From Thermothelomyces thermophilus ATCC 42464 (Eukaryota > Ascomycota > Sordariomycetes > Sordariales > Chaetomiaceae), in NCBI RefSeq assembly GCF_000226095.1, contig NC_016477.1:124001-188000 (forward strand): 64,000 nt of DNA, read 5' to 3'. The notes under the pieces are model-generated. The model did no database searches. It was not told where the DNA came from and saw only the letters and a list, made by a program, of their open reading frames with translations. A program made the position numbers and the translations under genes. Below are positions 1-9,396 of this stretch, piece after piece. Position 1 is the stretch's first letter, and every line of letters starts with the position of its first letter.

Positions 1-666
1 CGAGTTCGACGCCGTGATCGACTGGGTGCTGGACGGGGCGGCCCAGCAGAGGGGGGTTGACCGTACGCGCCTGGTCGCGGCCGGGGACGGCGCCGGCGGG
101 AGCCTGGCGACGGCCGTCTGCATGCGCCGGCGCGACGAGGGCAAGCACCCGGTGGCCGCCCAGGTGCTGCTGTATCCGGCGACCAGCCTGCCGACCGACA
201 CCCCCGCCGCCGAGGAGAACCGGGCGGGCTTCTACCTGCAGTTCAACGGCATCTTTGGCTTCGCCGACCACTACCTACCCCATACCATCAGCGGTAAGTT
301 AATAAATAATTAACCGAATGATCCCTTCTTTGCGCACCCGAACTCATTCATTCGATTCGGCGAAATATCCGTGCGGCAGGCCCCTCGCCGACCTTCATGT
401 ACGTCGCCCCCGGGAAGCAGCCGTGCGCGGCTCTGGCGTCCCTGCCGCCGGCGGCCGTCGTGACCAACGGGTACGACCCGCTGCGGGACGTCGGGCTCGC
501 CTACGCGGGCAAGCTGCGCGCCGTCGGCGGGCTCGCCCGCTGGCGCCACTATGCCGACCTCACCCACGCCTGGCTGCAGATGACGGCCTGGTCCGCCGCC
601 GCCCGCGACGCCGCCCGAGACGTCGGTCTCATCGTCAGGGACATGCTGTACGGGCAGTCTGATTGA
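1..666 (+). CDS. Alpha/beta-hydrolase (HSL-type esterase) with nucleophile replaced, 5' end outside window
   Basis: The reading frame enters from the left edge and is joined across one intron (294-379, GTAAGT..GGCAG), giving exons 1-293 and 380-666. The protein resembles the alpha/beta-hydrolase fold-3 (hormone-sensitive lipase) family of small-ester hydrolases. The nucleophile elbow, normally GDSAGG, reads GDGAGGSLA, with Gly (codon 89-91) in place of the catalytic Ser. The acid region NGYDPLRD and the base region THAWLQ near the C-terminus are present, so the fold and the other two triad members look intact. It is therefore either a non-hydrolytic pseudoenzyme or a recently inactivated enzyme. 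The next gene, the Yvc1 channel, is convergent. The N-terminal part with the oxyanion HGG motif is not in the window, so substrate cannot be inferred. Confidence 0.8.
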
Positions 667-893
667 TGCCTTGAATTTTAAAAAAAAAAGTCTATCTCGG
701 CCCGTCCGAACTGTTGGAACGCGCCCGTGTTTGGTTGAACCTTGATTATCTTAATTACCGTCAAGACTCTTCAAGAGGCGGGAAAAAAAAAAAGGACGGG
801 GGGGGGGGGGGGGGAGAGGTGATTGTGGTTAGATAATTATAAACAAAGCCATGAGTTACGTTATTCCCCCCCCCCCCCCCCCTTTAACAAGTG
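667..893. other. Convergent intergenic spacer with G17 and C17 tracts
   Basis: This 227-base spacer lies between the 3' ends of the hydrolase and the Yvc1 gene. It carries an A-rich run, a run of 17 G (798-814) and a run of 17 C (866-882), which are complementary to each other and could pair in a transcript or form quadruplex/i-motif DNA. It may act as a two-way terminator region; that is inference. Confidence 0.7.
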
Positions 894-3222
894 CTACACC
901 TCAAACCTCCTGATGCTGCTGCTGTTGGACGTCCTTCGCCTTCGTACAGCCGATGCGGGCGGCGCGCGCAGATCCTTGGGCGAGTGAGCGGCAAGCTCGC
1001 GGTCGACGGTTGCCAGATCGTGCAGCGCATCCATCTTTTCGAGGGCGTCCACGATCTCGGGCGGCGGCTCCGAGCTGAAGACGGCCTGGATGTCCCCGTG
1101 GGGAGACAGACCGGCAAAGTAGCGCCAGTACCGGAACCGAGACGACTTGGCCCGCCGGGCCCACACGCGCCGCCGCTCCCACAGGCCGATGAGCAGGAGG
1201 ACTGGGGCGTTGAGCGCCCGGATCGCGGCGACGTTTATGCGGTGGAAGGCGAGCGGCCCGACCAAGAACTTGATCGGCAGGAGAATCATCAGCGCGGCCA
1301 TGTTGAAGGGCGGCGGATATGAGAAGATAGCGTCGCTCTTGACGCCCTGGAAGGTCAGGACTGCGCGGCGGAACTGGATCTCGGCCGCTTCGTTCGATAT
1401 GATCTTGGAGAACGTGTTGGTCAGGATGGCGACGAGGATGGTAAGGAACAGCGTGTTGCCGAGGAAGGCAAAGGTGATGATCAGGGTCGGCCCTAGAATC
1501 AGGTGGAAATCGGCGGAGCGCTCGATGCCCGTCCCGTCGAGTCCGAACCAGATCCTGAAGCGTGTGTTAGCAAACGAGCGTTGTATGTTTCCCCTCTAGA
1601 TATCGAACTCTTCTGTTTGCGGGTTACATACCACAGCAGCCATTTGGTGATTGTGGCCCAGGTCACGCCCGCGTTCAGCGAGTCCTCGCCGCTTGTCCTT
1701 GCGAGGAACAGCAAGCCGACGACGAAGCCGGCGAAGCACCAGACGGCAATAAAGGTGAGCCTGGTGAAGTCTCGCATCATGGCGTGGAGGGCAATGAAGA
1801 CGATGTTATCCGGCATCAAGGTGAACGCGATCCGGGTCAGCAGCACGGGCGCCGCGGTGCAGAGAACCGGCAGGGCGTAGTAGGCGTCGTCGAAAAGCAG
1901 CAACTCAACCGCGCGCACAAAGCCATAGGCGCCGTAGATGGCGACAAAAGTAAGGTCGAGAAAAGACCAGAGGTTCTGGGCGTGTACCTCCCATCCGTGC
2001 TCGACGACTGCCGCAAACTGCTCGAGCACCCAGCCAGCGGCGAAGACATTGAATAACGTCTCGTAGAGGCGGAGACCCTCCATGTCGGCACCAAGCCCGT
2101 AGTGAGCCACCGTCAGCATGTACAGGAGCAGTAGGATGGCGAAGTGCAGCAGCTCTATCGCGTTCCGGATCTGGGGCACGATGAGCCGGTGGTGGTTGAG
2201 AATGGGCGCCCGGCGAGGCTCATAGAGCGAGACGGGGTGGTGCTTGTAGTGGTCCGGGAGGAAGTCGACGAAAGAGAGGGGGGTGTAGACAACGACTCCC
2301 TTGTATACGGCGTCGACGACGAGCTGGCAGGCCGGAGACTTGATGAGCATCTTGCTCTCCGAGATGATGGCGAGCTCCAGCGCAGTCAGCTTCCGCTCGT
2401 GGCCACCGCGCTTCTGAATCGCCCATTGCGGACGACGGGACCGCACAGACTCGGGCGCCGCATCACAAGGATCAAAGCCGGAGACCAGGATGTTGGCCAG
2501 GAGGAGGAGACCTGGGCGCCCTGGATGATCTTCACGGAATCGGCGGAGGATACGGGTTGCGACAAGCTCGCAGAGGATGGCACGCGACTCGTGAACACCC
2601 TGGTGCAGCGCCTCGCTGGAACGGGGACGGAGGAACTGGACTCGATTGGCGACGAGACAGTACACTGCAAACAAGCTTGCCGTAAGTTGTGGTATTCGTT
2701 TCGTGGTGAGTTAGACCGCAGTGATACTGACCGATCGCGGGGTCCTGCGGATTGTAAAGCCGGTCGACGAGCGGCCGCACAACTTGGCGGTCCATATGGG
2801 GCGCTCGAAGCTCGTCCAACGTGTAGATGTCATCTTGTCAAGTGTCAGTCACATTGCCGGACCTCCCATCCCTCGAAATTGAGTTCGCGAGCGGCTCACC
2901 GATGGCGGCAATGACCAGGCGCCGGATCCTGCAGACGCATCAGCCTCCAAGCTCCCCGTTCCGGACCGAATGTGGGCAAAGGTAGGCCCTCAACGTACCG
3001 GTGCATCATCATGTATACTGACATGATGGTGCCGTCCCCGGGCAGCAACACGGCGCTGCTGGCATCCTGCTCTCCCCGGGGAGGCAGGCGGCGGAGGCGG
3101 AGGGGAGCCACGTTGTCGGTGTCGTCGTCGTCGTCGCCGTGCGGGTTGAGGGCGGCCTCGGGGTCGTCGTCGTCGTCGTCGAAGGAAGAACGGGAGCTGG
3201 CATCGGAGAAATCTTGGCCCAT
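894..3222 (-). CDS. yvc1: Yvc1-type vacuolar TRP calcium channel
   Basis: Five exons on the minus strand: 2999-3222, 2900-2928 (29 nt), 2732-2833, 1632-2664 and 894-1554, all with GT..AG ends and continuous frame, coding 682 residues. The start is the ATG of MGQDFSDASS, followed by an Asp-rich acidic N-terminus typical of fungal Yvc1, where acidic clusters bind calcium. The microexon encodes IRRLVIAAI and joins DDIYTLDELRAP and then AIVYCLVANRVQFL, a conserved cytosolic region. The central exon holds the hydrophobic segments of the ion-channel domain, starting near ELLHFAILLLLYMLTVAHYG and ending with the pore-side WATITKWLLW; the last exon opens with IWFGLDG and continues with the final membrane helix and a basic tail. 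Family role: calcium release from the vacuole, gated by stretch and cytosolic calcium. Family assignment is firm; the exact N-terminus less so. Confidence 0.9.
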
Positions 3223-4066
3223 GATCGTGGATTGCTGCGGCCAGTGCTGGCCAGGATGCACCCGCTGGTGTTCGCTCCCGAACTAAGCGGCCGCTCTTCG
3301 ACCTCGTTTGGGCGATGAATGCGCGGTAGAAGCCCCAAGAGAACCAAGGCAAAAATACGGATACTTTGTTGCAGGAACGGCGAGACGCATCCTCGTGAAT
3401 AATTGCCGGCTCGACCGCTGCAGTGGACCATTCAATGTTCCCATAACGTAATTTGTCGTTTCCAGAAGCTTGGCGGCCCCTGGCCGGGACCAAGATTAAC
3501 CCGAGCCATGCTTCCTTGGGGGCGATTGGGACTCGCGCGGGTGTTTTGTCGCGGGCGCAGACCGTTCGTTGTCGTGATGGATACGTGTGGTGTTAAGTTG
3601 CAAAGGCACCCCAAGCCAACTGCAACAGTCTGGTGGATCGAGTTCAGTTACGGGACGTACGGAGTATGCTGCGGAATAGGTACTCGCCAGCATGTGAACA
3701 ACTTCCGAGTTGGCACGCCAAGTGGAGATCTTGCAGACCCTAACCCAGTACAGTCATTCATTCATGGAAGGGGCCCTGGCACTGCGGGGTGCCACAGCGG
3801 GGAGAAACGAGCACTCAATTTCATCGGATGAACGTGTGGACAAGGGTGATGGTCCATTTCAACATGCCACCGAACTCCTCAAGCCTTACCTACCTACCTG
3901 AGGTAGACGCCATTTAATACCCACTTGACGGAGTGGGGATAGGACCTAAATTACCAAGTACAGATGCTCGTAGAACAGGTGTCAGGTGCGTAACTAATAT
4001 CAACTCTATTAACTAACCCTGATGCAAACTAGAAGTCCTTACCTTACAATCTACCAATTGCATGGA
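3223..4066. other. Intergenic, no gene seen
   Basis: Upstream region of the Yvc1 gene and 3' side of the kinase-like gene. Only short frames without recognisable protein features. One copy of the recurrent 9-mer TACGGAGTA lies at 3658-3666. Confidence 0.6.
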
Positions 4067-4870
4067 CTAAATCCGAGCTCCTCCTTGGCGAAGAAGGCCT
4101 CTGATGATCTCACGAGCTTCCGGATCATCTACCTTGGCCACATCGACTGTCTCTCCCTTCCGTTGTCTCTCTTTCAGACCCACGTCATCGCCAGCCATAT
4201 CCTCATGTGGCATCTTGCCAGTATACAAGTGCCAGATGCTCAGACCGAGGCCATACAAGTCATCCTCGATTGTAGGTGGTGCCGGGTCCCTTCCCATCCG
4301 TTCCCCCCTCAGAAGCCTATTTGGAGACTCGTAATGCCAGGTTGAACTCCCCTCCCAGACGCTCTCGTCCTCGTCCACGTACCGCCCCTCGGCGAAATCA
4401 CAAAGCCGGAGTTTGCCTTGGTTGTCGAGAAGCATGTTCTCCAGCTTCACGTCTCCGTGCACGATGCGTTTGGCATGCAAGCGCTGCACGAGCCGAATCA
4501 TCTGGTGCATGATGTCATGGCGTCGAGATGGCGGCAGGACCGGGGCCGAGGGCGGGGCCGGGCCCGTCGGAACGGTGATCGGAGTTGCGAGATCCATCAG
4601 GAAGCCCATGCAATCAATTTCGCCGTCGGATGCTGACTTGAGCATGACTCTTCCCCGGACCGGAATTGCGCAATCGCCAGCCGCCTTCTGGAGTTCGTAT
4701 TCTCGAAGCTCAGCTCTGGCCTTGTAGACTATGCCGGGGTGCCCTTTGACTCTGTAGAGCATGCTGTTCCCTGTGATCGAGAGTTCAGGCGTCTCGACTT
4801 CAATCGTGCTCCTGTCGACGTCTGGTGGAACTGGTGGCCAGCGCTTGTCCTCGGGCACGGCCATGTTCAT
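4067..4870 (-). CDS. Small protein-kinase-like protein (DFA in place of DFG)
   Basis: A single-exon frame of 267 residues from the ATG at 4870 (the frame stays open to an ATG at 5008, but those extra 46 residues look like untranslated leader). The C-lobe is clear: catalytic loop IVHGDVKLENMLLD carries the HxDxKxxN pattern, and YESPNR stands where the APE motif lies. The metal-binding motif is CDFAEG, so the DFG glycine is Ala. The N-lobe is short: YKARAE supplies a likely Lys and REYELQ the alpha-C Glu, but no clear glycine-rich loop is visible. The tail DDLYGLGLSIWHLYTG is a normal kinase helix F. This type is common in fungi as short stand-alone kinases of unknown substrate. Activity is plausible because the catalytic Asp and Lys are kept. 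Confidence 0.75.
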   Translation of the reverse strand: MNMAVPEDKRWPPVPPDVDRSTIEVETPELSITGNSMLYRVKGHPGIVYKARAELREYELQKAAGDCAIPVRGRVMLKSASDGEIDCMGFLMDLATPITVPTGPAPPSAPVLPPSRRHDIMHQMIRLVQRLHAKRIVHGDVKLENMLLDNQGKLRLCDFAEGRYVDEDESVWEGSSTWHYESPNRLLRGERMGRDPAPPTIEDDLYGLGLSIWHLYTGKMPHEDMAGDDVGLKERQRKGETVDVAKVDDPEAREIIRGLLRQGGARI

Positions 4871-5516
4871 TAGCAAGAATTGAGACTTTGACCGATGACG
4901 AACTTGTTGCGGCCAGTTGAGTGCAGGTTCGAAAAACATGAAGTGGAAGTGTCGAATTGAAGTGTTGAAGTGCCGCAAACACGTTTGGTTGGCTAACAAA
5001 ATCCGCAAACGCGTTGGTGGAACTCTTGTTTACAAGGCGATGTTAGGATCACACCACAGTAGAGTTAAATGAAAGTACCGGGTCCAGAATCACGTTTTCA
5101 CCCTCCCCATAACAACGACAGCTTCTGGTCTTCGCTGTTCAAAAGGTGCGGTTTGTTGTCCTCATAGCTACCAGTTCTGGACCCTTATGAGCAGACAGGG
5201 AGCTTTTATGGGCAAAATCTCTGTATGGAATAATACACGTCTAGTAATCCTGCGCACTCGTTACACAACTAGTAGACTGAGTTTCAGACGGTGCCTGGAT
5301 ATCGCGCCTTGACTTTTCTTCTTTTCAGTTCTCCTTCCTGTGAATTGTTTCTTTGTTTTTCTCTCTTTCTTTCTCGGAATGAGGTGCCGTCGCCATGGCT
5401 CATGCAATTTTCTGGTACGAGCGCTCTGAAACGCGTGGTCAGATTACCTTTGAAATCTAAGGCAACCCCTAATATATCACCCAAGTGTTTGGTCAGAACT
5501 GGAGTGGTTGTCGCCA
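4871..5516. other. Intergenic, no gene seen
   Basis: Leader/promoter region of the kinase-like gene and 3' flank of the HNH-APH gene. The short frames on both strands show no family features. Confidence 0.55.
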
Positions 5517-7447
5517 TCAAATGCCATCACCGGCCTCCCAGCTCCTCTTCTCAACATCCAACTCACGAGAATAGTCACCGAATTCCTCAAACACCCTATG
5601 CACCATTTTAATATACCGTGGCTTCCACCGGAAGCCCTCGAACAATGCTTTTGTGTAGTCCCAATACTCTGGGTAGAAACCGGCAGTCTCCCAATCCACG
5701 ATGCCCGTCACCCTCCAGCCGGTGGTCCCGTCAGGCAGGGCGACCTGGTCCACCAGGATATTCCGAGGGTTGAGGTCGGCATGCGTAAACACAATCTTGT
5801 GCCCGCGGCGGCTCGGTTCGTCCGAGAACCGTAGACATTGACTGAAGGCCGCTTCGTCGGCAAACGGTCCGATGGGGTCGCCACCGCGGATGCGGTGGTC
5901 TCTGCATGCTTCGCCGAGAGTGTTGCAGATTGGCGCCTCGGGATTGACCGTCTGCGGTATGTCTCGAAGTTGGCTCAAGTAGTCTTTGAGCTGAGTAACG
6001 ATCGCATCACAGTCGGCATCGGACATGACCTCCTGACAGAGCCAAAGGGGTACCCCTGGCAGCCGCGTCGTGAGCAGATACGAGTCGTCGCCGTTGGGAA
6101 TCACGTCGAGAGGCTTTGGGGCCGGTATGCAAGTCCTCTGCTGGACCATCCGCAAGGCGTTGAACTCGTTGCGGGCCAGGTTAGCGGTTCCCCTGTACTT
6201 CAAGAAGAGCTCAAAGGGTAGTCTCTGAACAAAGAGCGACGGGTCGTCCCGCCCGTAAATCATCTCCCCGATCTTTCGCAGCGCATCGTAGGTGACCGAT
6301 CGGGCGCTCCTAGGCAGAATTCTCAAGCTTGAGACGAAGCCACGGCCGATGAAGTTGATCAGAGACTTGACGTGTCCGAACAAAGGCGATAACCAGGCCC
6401 AGTGAAGAGAGCGTCCGGAGGAGGGCTTGCGGGTGTTCATGGCAGGGAGGACAAGCTCTCCAGGTTTACGAGGCAAGATCTGCGGCGCAATGCTTTTGGC
6501 GATCTTGACATACCGGATGCTTCTTGCCAGTCGGGCCTGGGTGCCGATAAACCGTGCGTCTACGGTGAGAATGCCAGCGCGCGAGTGATCACCCAAAAGC
6601 GGGTAGGGACCTTTAATTTCAATAGGTCTCTCTGGCCCGATGTGAACGAATTCAACTTTGTACTTGTGATTGCAAGCGTCAGCGACTGGCTGCAAAGGTC
6701 AGGGGGACAAGTGTTGTCGAGTCAATCTCACCTCAATCATTGATGGTTGCTGTCTTTCCAACTTGACCAACCCCTGGGCAAAAGCCTGAGCAGCGGACTT
6801 CTGAACTAACCAATGGCTGTAATAATGCAGCATTCGTTCAGGAGCTCTGACATACGAGAGCCACCAGTCGCGGTAAGGAGGACTAAAGAACACCCCAAGC
6901 ATTTCGAATATCCGCGGCTTCGGAGACGGCTGGTTAGTATGCGGAGTGTTATTTATGGCTTGATAGAAGGAGGCATTCACGCACATTGTCTGCAACCCAT
7001 CCAGACGGGACAGGGAGAACAGGGACAACAATTAGGGGATCCCGGGCAGTGCCAGTCTTGCCGGTGATACAACACCTGTTACCGTCTCGTGCCCGGATTT
7101 CCAGCTGCTCTGTGGCGTCTGGCGGAGGCGGTATGCGACCGTTTGTAACTATCGGAAACTGGTTAGGCTGAAGCTCTCTCTCTCTCTCTCTCTCACTTTC
7201 AGTGCCAGAGGAAACCTCGGTAGGGCGGTGAAGGAGAATGTTTACCAGATTCAACAATGTAGATCCAGTCAGATACCAGAGATTGGACGTCGCCCGCTGA
7301 CACCTTATCGTTCACATAGCGGGCGGCTACGACTGGGTGAAGGGCTTCGTTGACAAAAGATGCGAGCAGTGCGCCCGACGGATGTGGGAGGTCGAGCTCC
7401 GCAATGAGCGACAGTGCCCGGTTGACTGCTTCTCTGTTTGGGTCCAT
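5517..7447 (-). CDS. HNH nuclease-like / APH phosphotransferase fusion protein
   Basis: Four minus-strand exons: 7246-7447, about 7190-6985, 6732-6929 and 5517-6689. The last three join cleanly (donors GTGCGT and GTGAGA, acceptors CTAACCAG and TTTGCAG, all phase 0). The first intron (GTAAAC at 7245) ends inside a GA repeat at about 7174-7200, so its acceptor is not fixed. The N-terminus starts MDPNREAVNRALSL. Exon 2 has RDGNRCCITGKTG followed by DPLIVVPVLPVP, the fungal HNH-type signature with its C-x2-G core, and YRDWWLSYV in exon 3. Exon 4 is an aminoglycoside-phosphotransferase/choline-kinase fold: Brenner loop FTHADLNPRNILVD and the metal site GIVDWETAG, followed by YPEYWDYTKA. Such fusions are known to me only as fungal hypothetical proteins; substrate and nuclease activity are unknown. 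Confidence 0.8.
7174..7194. repeat. (CT)n / (GA)n microsatellite at a splice acceptor
   Basis: A pure CT dinucleotide run on the plus strand, read as GA on the coding strand of the HNH-APH gene, covers the place where intron 1 must end. An acceptor AG is available every two bases, so acceptor choice could slip. Confidence 0.8.
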
Positions 7448-7597
7448 GGAATACCTAACGTCAGAAAATACGTTAATGGAGATATTTATGGTACAGAGAG
7501 GAGGATTGGGGACCGATATGCAACGGACTTCGAAAAATGTCATGGGCTGGGTTGAAGGCCAGATATAGAGGAAGGTAGGAGGTAGACCCGATGGTAG

Positions 7598-8305
7598 CCT
7601 GGCGGCAAGCGAGCTCTGGAAAAGCTTGGCATTCAAGCCTTCCAGTCAGAGCTCGCCAGAGACGCCGCGAAGCGGTTACCTCATTCATACACGCTACCAA
7701 TGCTAACCGGGACCCTCCCTGATCTCTACTCAGAGTTTCGGAACATCAGCGACCCCCGGAAATTGGTGTTCCTCAAGATCGCAAAATCTCCCGGCCTGGA
7801 CGCTCTCAGGTACGCCGCATCGGCCGTCCGTCTTATGGACAAGCGGGAGCCAATTACCGTCCGGAGAGCCTCGCTGGACCTGGCGCGTCTGGGTCAAGGA
7901 GGTCTTACGCATCATGGAGGAAAACCAGTTCATTAAGCTGCCGATGAGCATTGGTAAGAATCCAGAGTCGCAGCACCTCCAACGACCCATTATTAAAACC
8001 CTCTTAGACGCGCTCGAGGAACGGTGCCTGTACATGGGCGACAAGCACATGCCGGACATTGGAAATGCCCCGATGTACAATGATCTGAGATGGGTGTCAA
8101 GTAGCACCGGCGCACGGAAGGCTCTCATTGACCCGTCCGAACCTATGACACGGCGCCTGCCTATCCAACCTATCACTCAGAGCCCCCTGCTGGACGCTAT
8201 TACGGGCCCAAGCCGATGGTGACGGAGCCCGCCCACAGTTCGCAACCCGTTTCAGAGCGCTGCTACGGCCCGAAGCCCATGGTCACCGACACCTATTATT
8301 ATTAA
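7598..8305 (+). pseudogene. Orphan protein gene with two frame changes and a 21-residue tandem repeat
   Basis: Protein-like sequence runs across the whole interval but in two frames. Frame A from 7598 gives LEKLGIQAFQSELARDAAKR and later LVFLKIAKSPGLDALRYAAS up to RRASLDLAR; near 7885 the sense switches to a second frame (VWVKEVLRIMEENQFIKLP, later EERCLYMGDKHMPDIGNAP), and near 8140 it returns to frame A (YDTAPAYPTYHSEPP). The end holds two copies of a 21-residue unit YYGPKPMVTEP... (8198 and 8261), then YYY and the stop. No GT..AG intron explains the switches, so it is either a decaying gene with a compensating pair of indels or two sequencing errors. No start codon is certain and upstream exons may be lost. 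It lies divergent to, and about 150 bases from, the HNH-APH start. I do not recognise the family. Confidence 0.5.
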
Positions 8306-8803
8306 CACGCCAATTCCTTCCTGATGGATTGAACCCCCCCCCCCCCTCGTCACACCAATGGGAAACACATCCACTATGACGGCTGGTAATATATATATGG
8401 GAACCCCGAAATCCTGTATTGGCCAGACTGATCTCCTCGGAGGACCGAAGGGTTGGGAGGGAATGGTCGAGGGCAGGTAGGCTTCTTCATGCAGGGAGGC
8501 GGAGTCTGCTATGAAAATTCGGTGGACTGTAGGAATAGGAAGGTTTCTCTTTGGTTACCTCGTTGGTTTTCTCTTTGGTTATCTCTGGTTATCATTGGTT
8601 TGGTACCTTGGATGCTATATAGTGACCAATAGGCAAATTCGGCCCAGGTCTGCTCGCACGCCTTAGCCATTAGTCTTTTCGGGTTGTGCTCCCCTCACAT
8701 AGACAGACCATTCAATGTCTTGGCTCAAAAAAGAAAAAGGAACAGAGCGAAGTTAATCCATAGAGAAAGAGCATGCCGAAAGACAAATGAGGCAAAATAG
8801 AAT
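8306..8803. other. Intergenic, no gene seen
   Basis: Contains a short poly-C tract (about 8333-8346) and a repeated TTTGGTTA/TTGGTTTT-rich stretch around 8550-8600. No coding or RNA signal seen. Confidence 0.55.
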
Positions 8804-8910
8804 TGACAAGGGTGAGATTCGAACTCACGCCCCTTTCGAGACCACGGAAACTGGGATTAAGGGTTTTGAAGACCTTAACGTGGCGCCTTGGACCGCTCGG
8901 CCACCTTGCC
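8804..8910 (-). tRNA. tRNA-Leu(AAG) with intron
   Basis: The minus strand folds as a type II tRNA. The acceptor stem is GGCAAGG (8910-8904) with CCTTGTC (8811-8805) and discriminator A at 8804. The D-arm pairs GCC with GGC, and the anticodon stem is CCACG with CGTGG. The loop begins TTAAGG, giving anticodon AAG. About 25 bases follow as an intron after position 37; its CCTTAA segment can pair with the anticodon, as in canonical nuclear tRNA introns. A long variable arm precedes the T-arm GTGAG-TTCGAAT-CTCAC. No CCA is encoded, as expected for a eukaryote. Confidence 0.95.
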
Positions 8911-9071
8911 ATGATGCTGAACGCAAACTTCGTGGCAGAAGCGGAGTTTTCTGTCGGTGCTACGGAGTAGTGGATGTCCGAAAGTTTCCACAGTCCACTA
9001 ATGACTTTGACTGGTGCCTGTGGAGCTGTCAGGGACCAGACTGGCGTCGCACCCCTGCAGATGCCGCTTAC

Positions 9072-9180
9072 TACACCTCCTCCAGGATTCTGAATCCTAG
9101 CGCGGTACTTGCCGCCAGTGGCTTTTTGGGCGCAGGACCCACGTACCAACGCTAGGATTCAGAATCCTGGAGGAGGTGTA
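9072..9180. mobile_element. Small MITE-like element with perfect 29-bp terminal inverted repeats
   Basis: The arms 9072-9100 and 9152-9180 are perfect inverted copies over 29 bases, separated by 51 bases. The outermost bases are TA on both sides, so the element can be read as 105 bases (9074-9178) starting CACCTCC and ending GGAGGTG, flanked by a TA target duplication as in Tc1/mariner-type DNA transposons. Each arm itself contains the near-palindrome AGGATTCTGAATCCT. No transposase is present in the window, so this would be a non-autonomous copy; the perfect arms suggest it is young. It lies between the tRNA and the TMEM97-like gene, about 215 bases before the latter's start. Confidence 0.7.
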
Positions 9181-9396
9181 CATACATCCTGCGGGACCCC
9201 TGCTCACCGTCCAACCTCGGACTGCTCGAGCGAACGAGCGCGACGCGACACGACGCTGAGAAAAACTCCCCCTTGGCATCCAAGGTTCACGTCGCCTCCG
9301 CGAGTACATCAGGATACACCACTGCCATTTCAACTGCGCGAGATTGATTCTCCGGCTAAACCGTACAATTACGGCCAAAAATAAAAATAAAATAAA

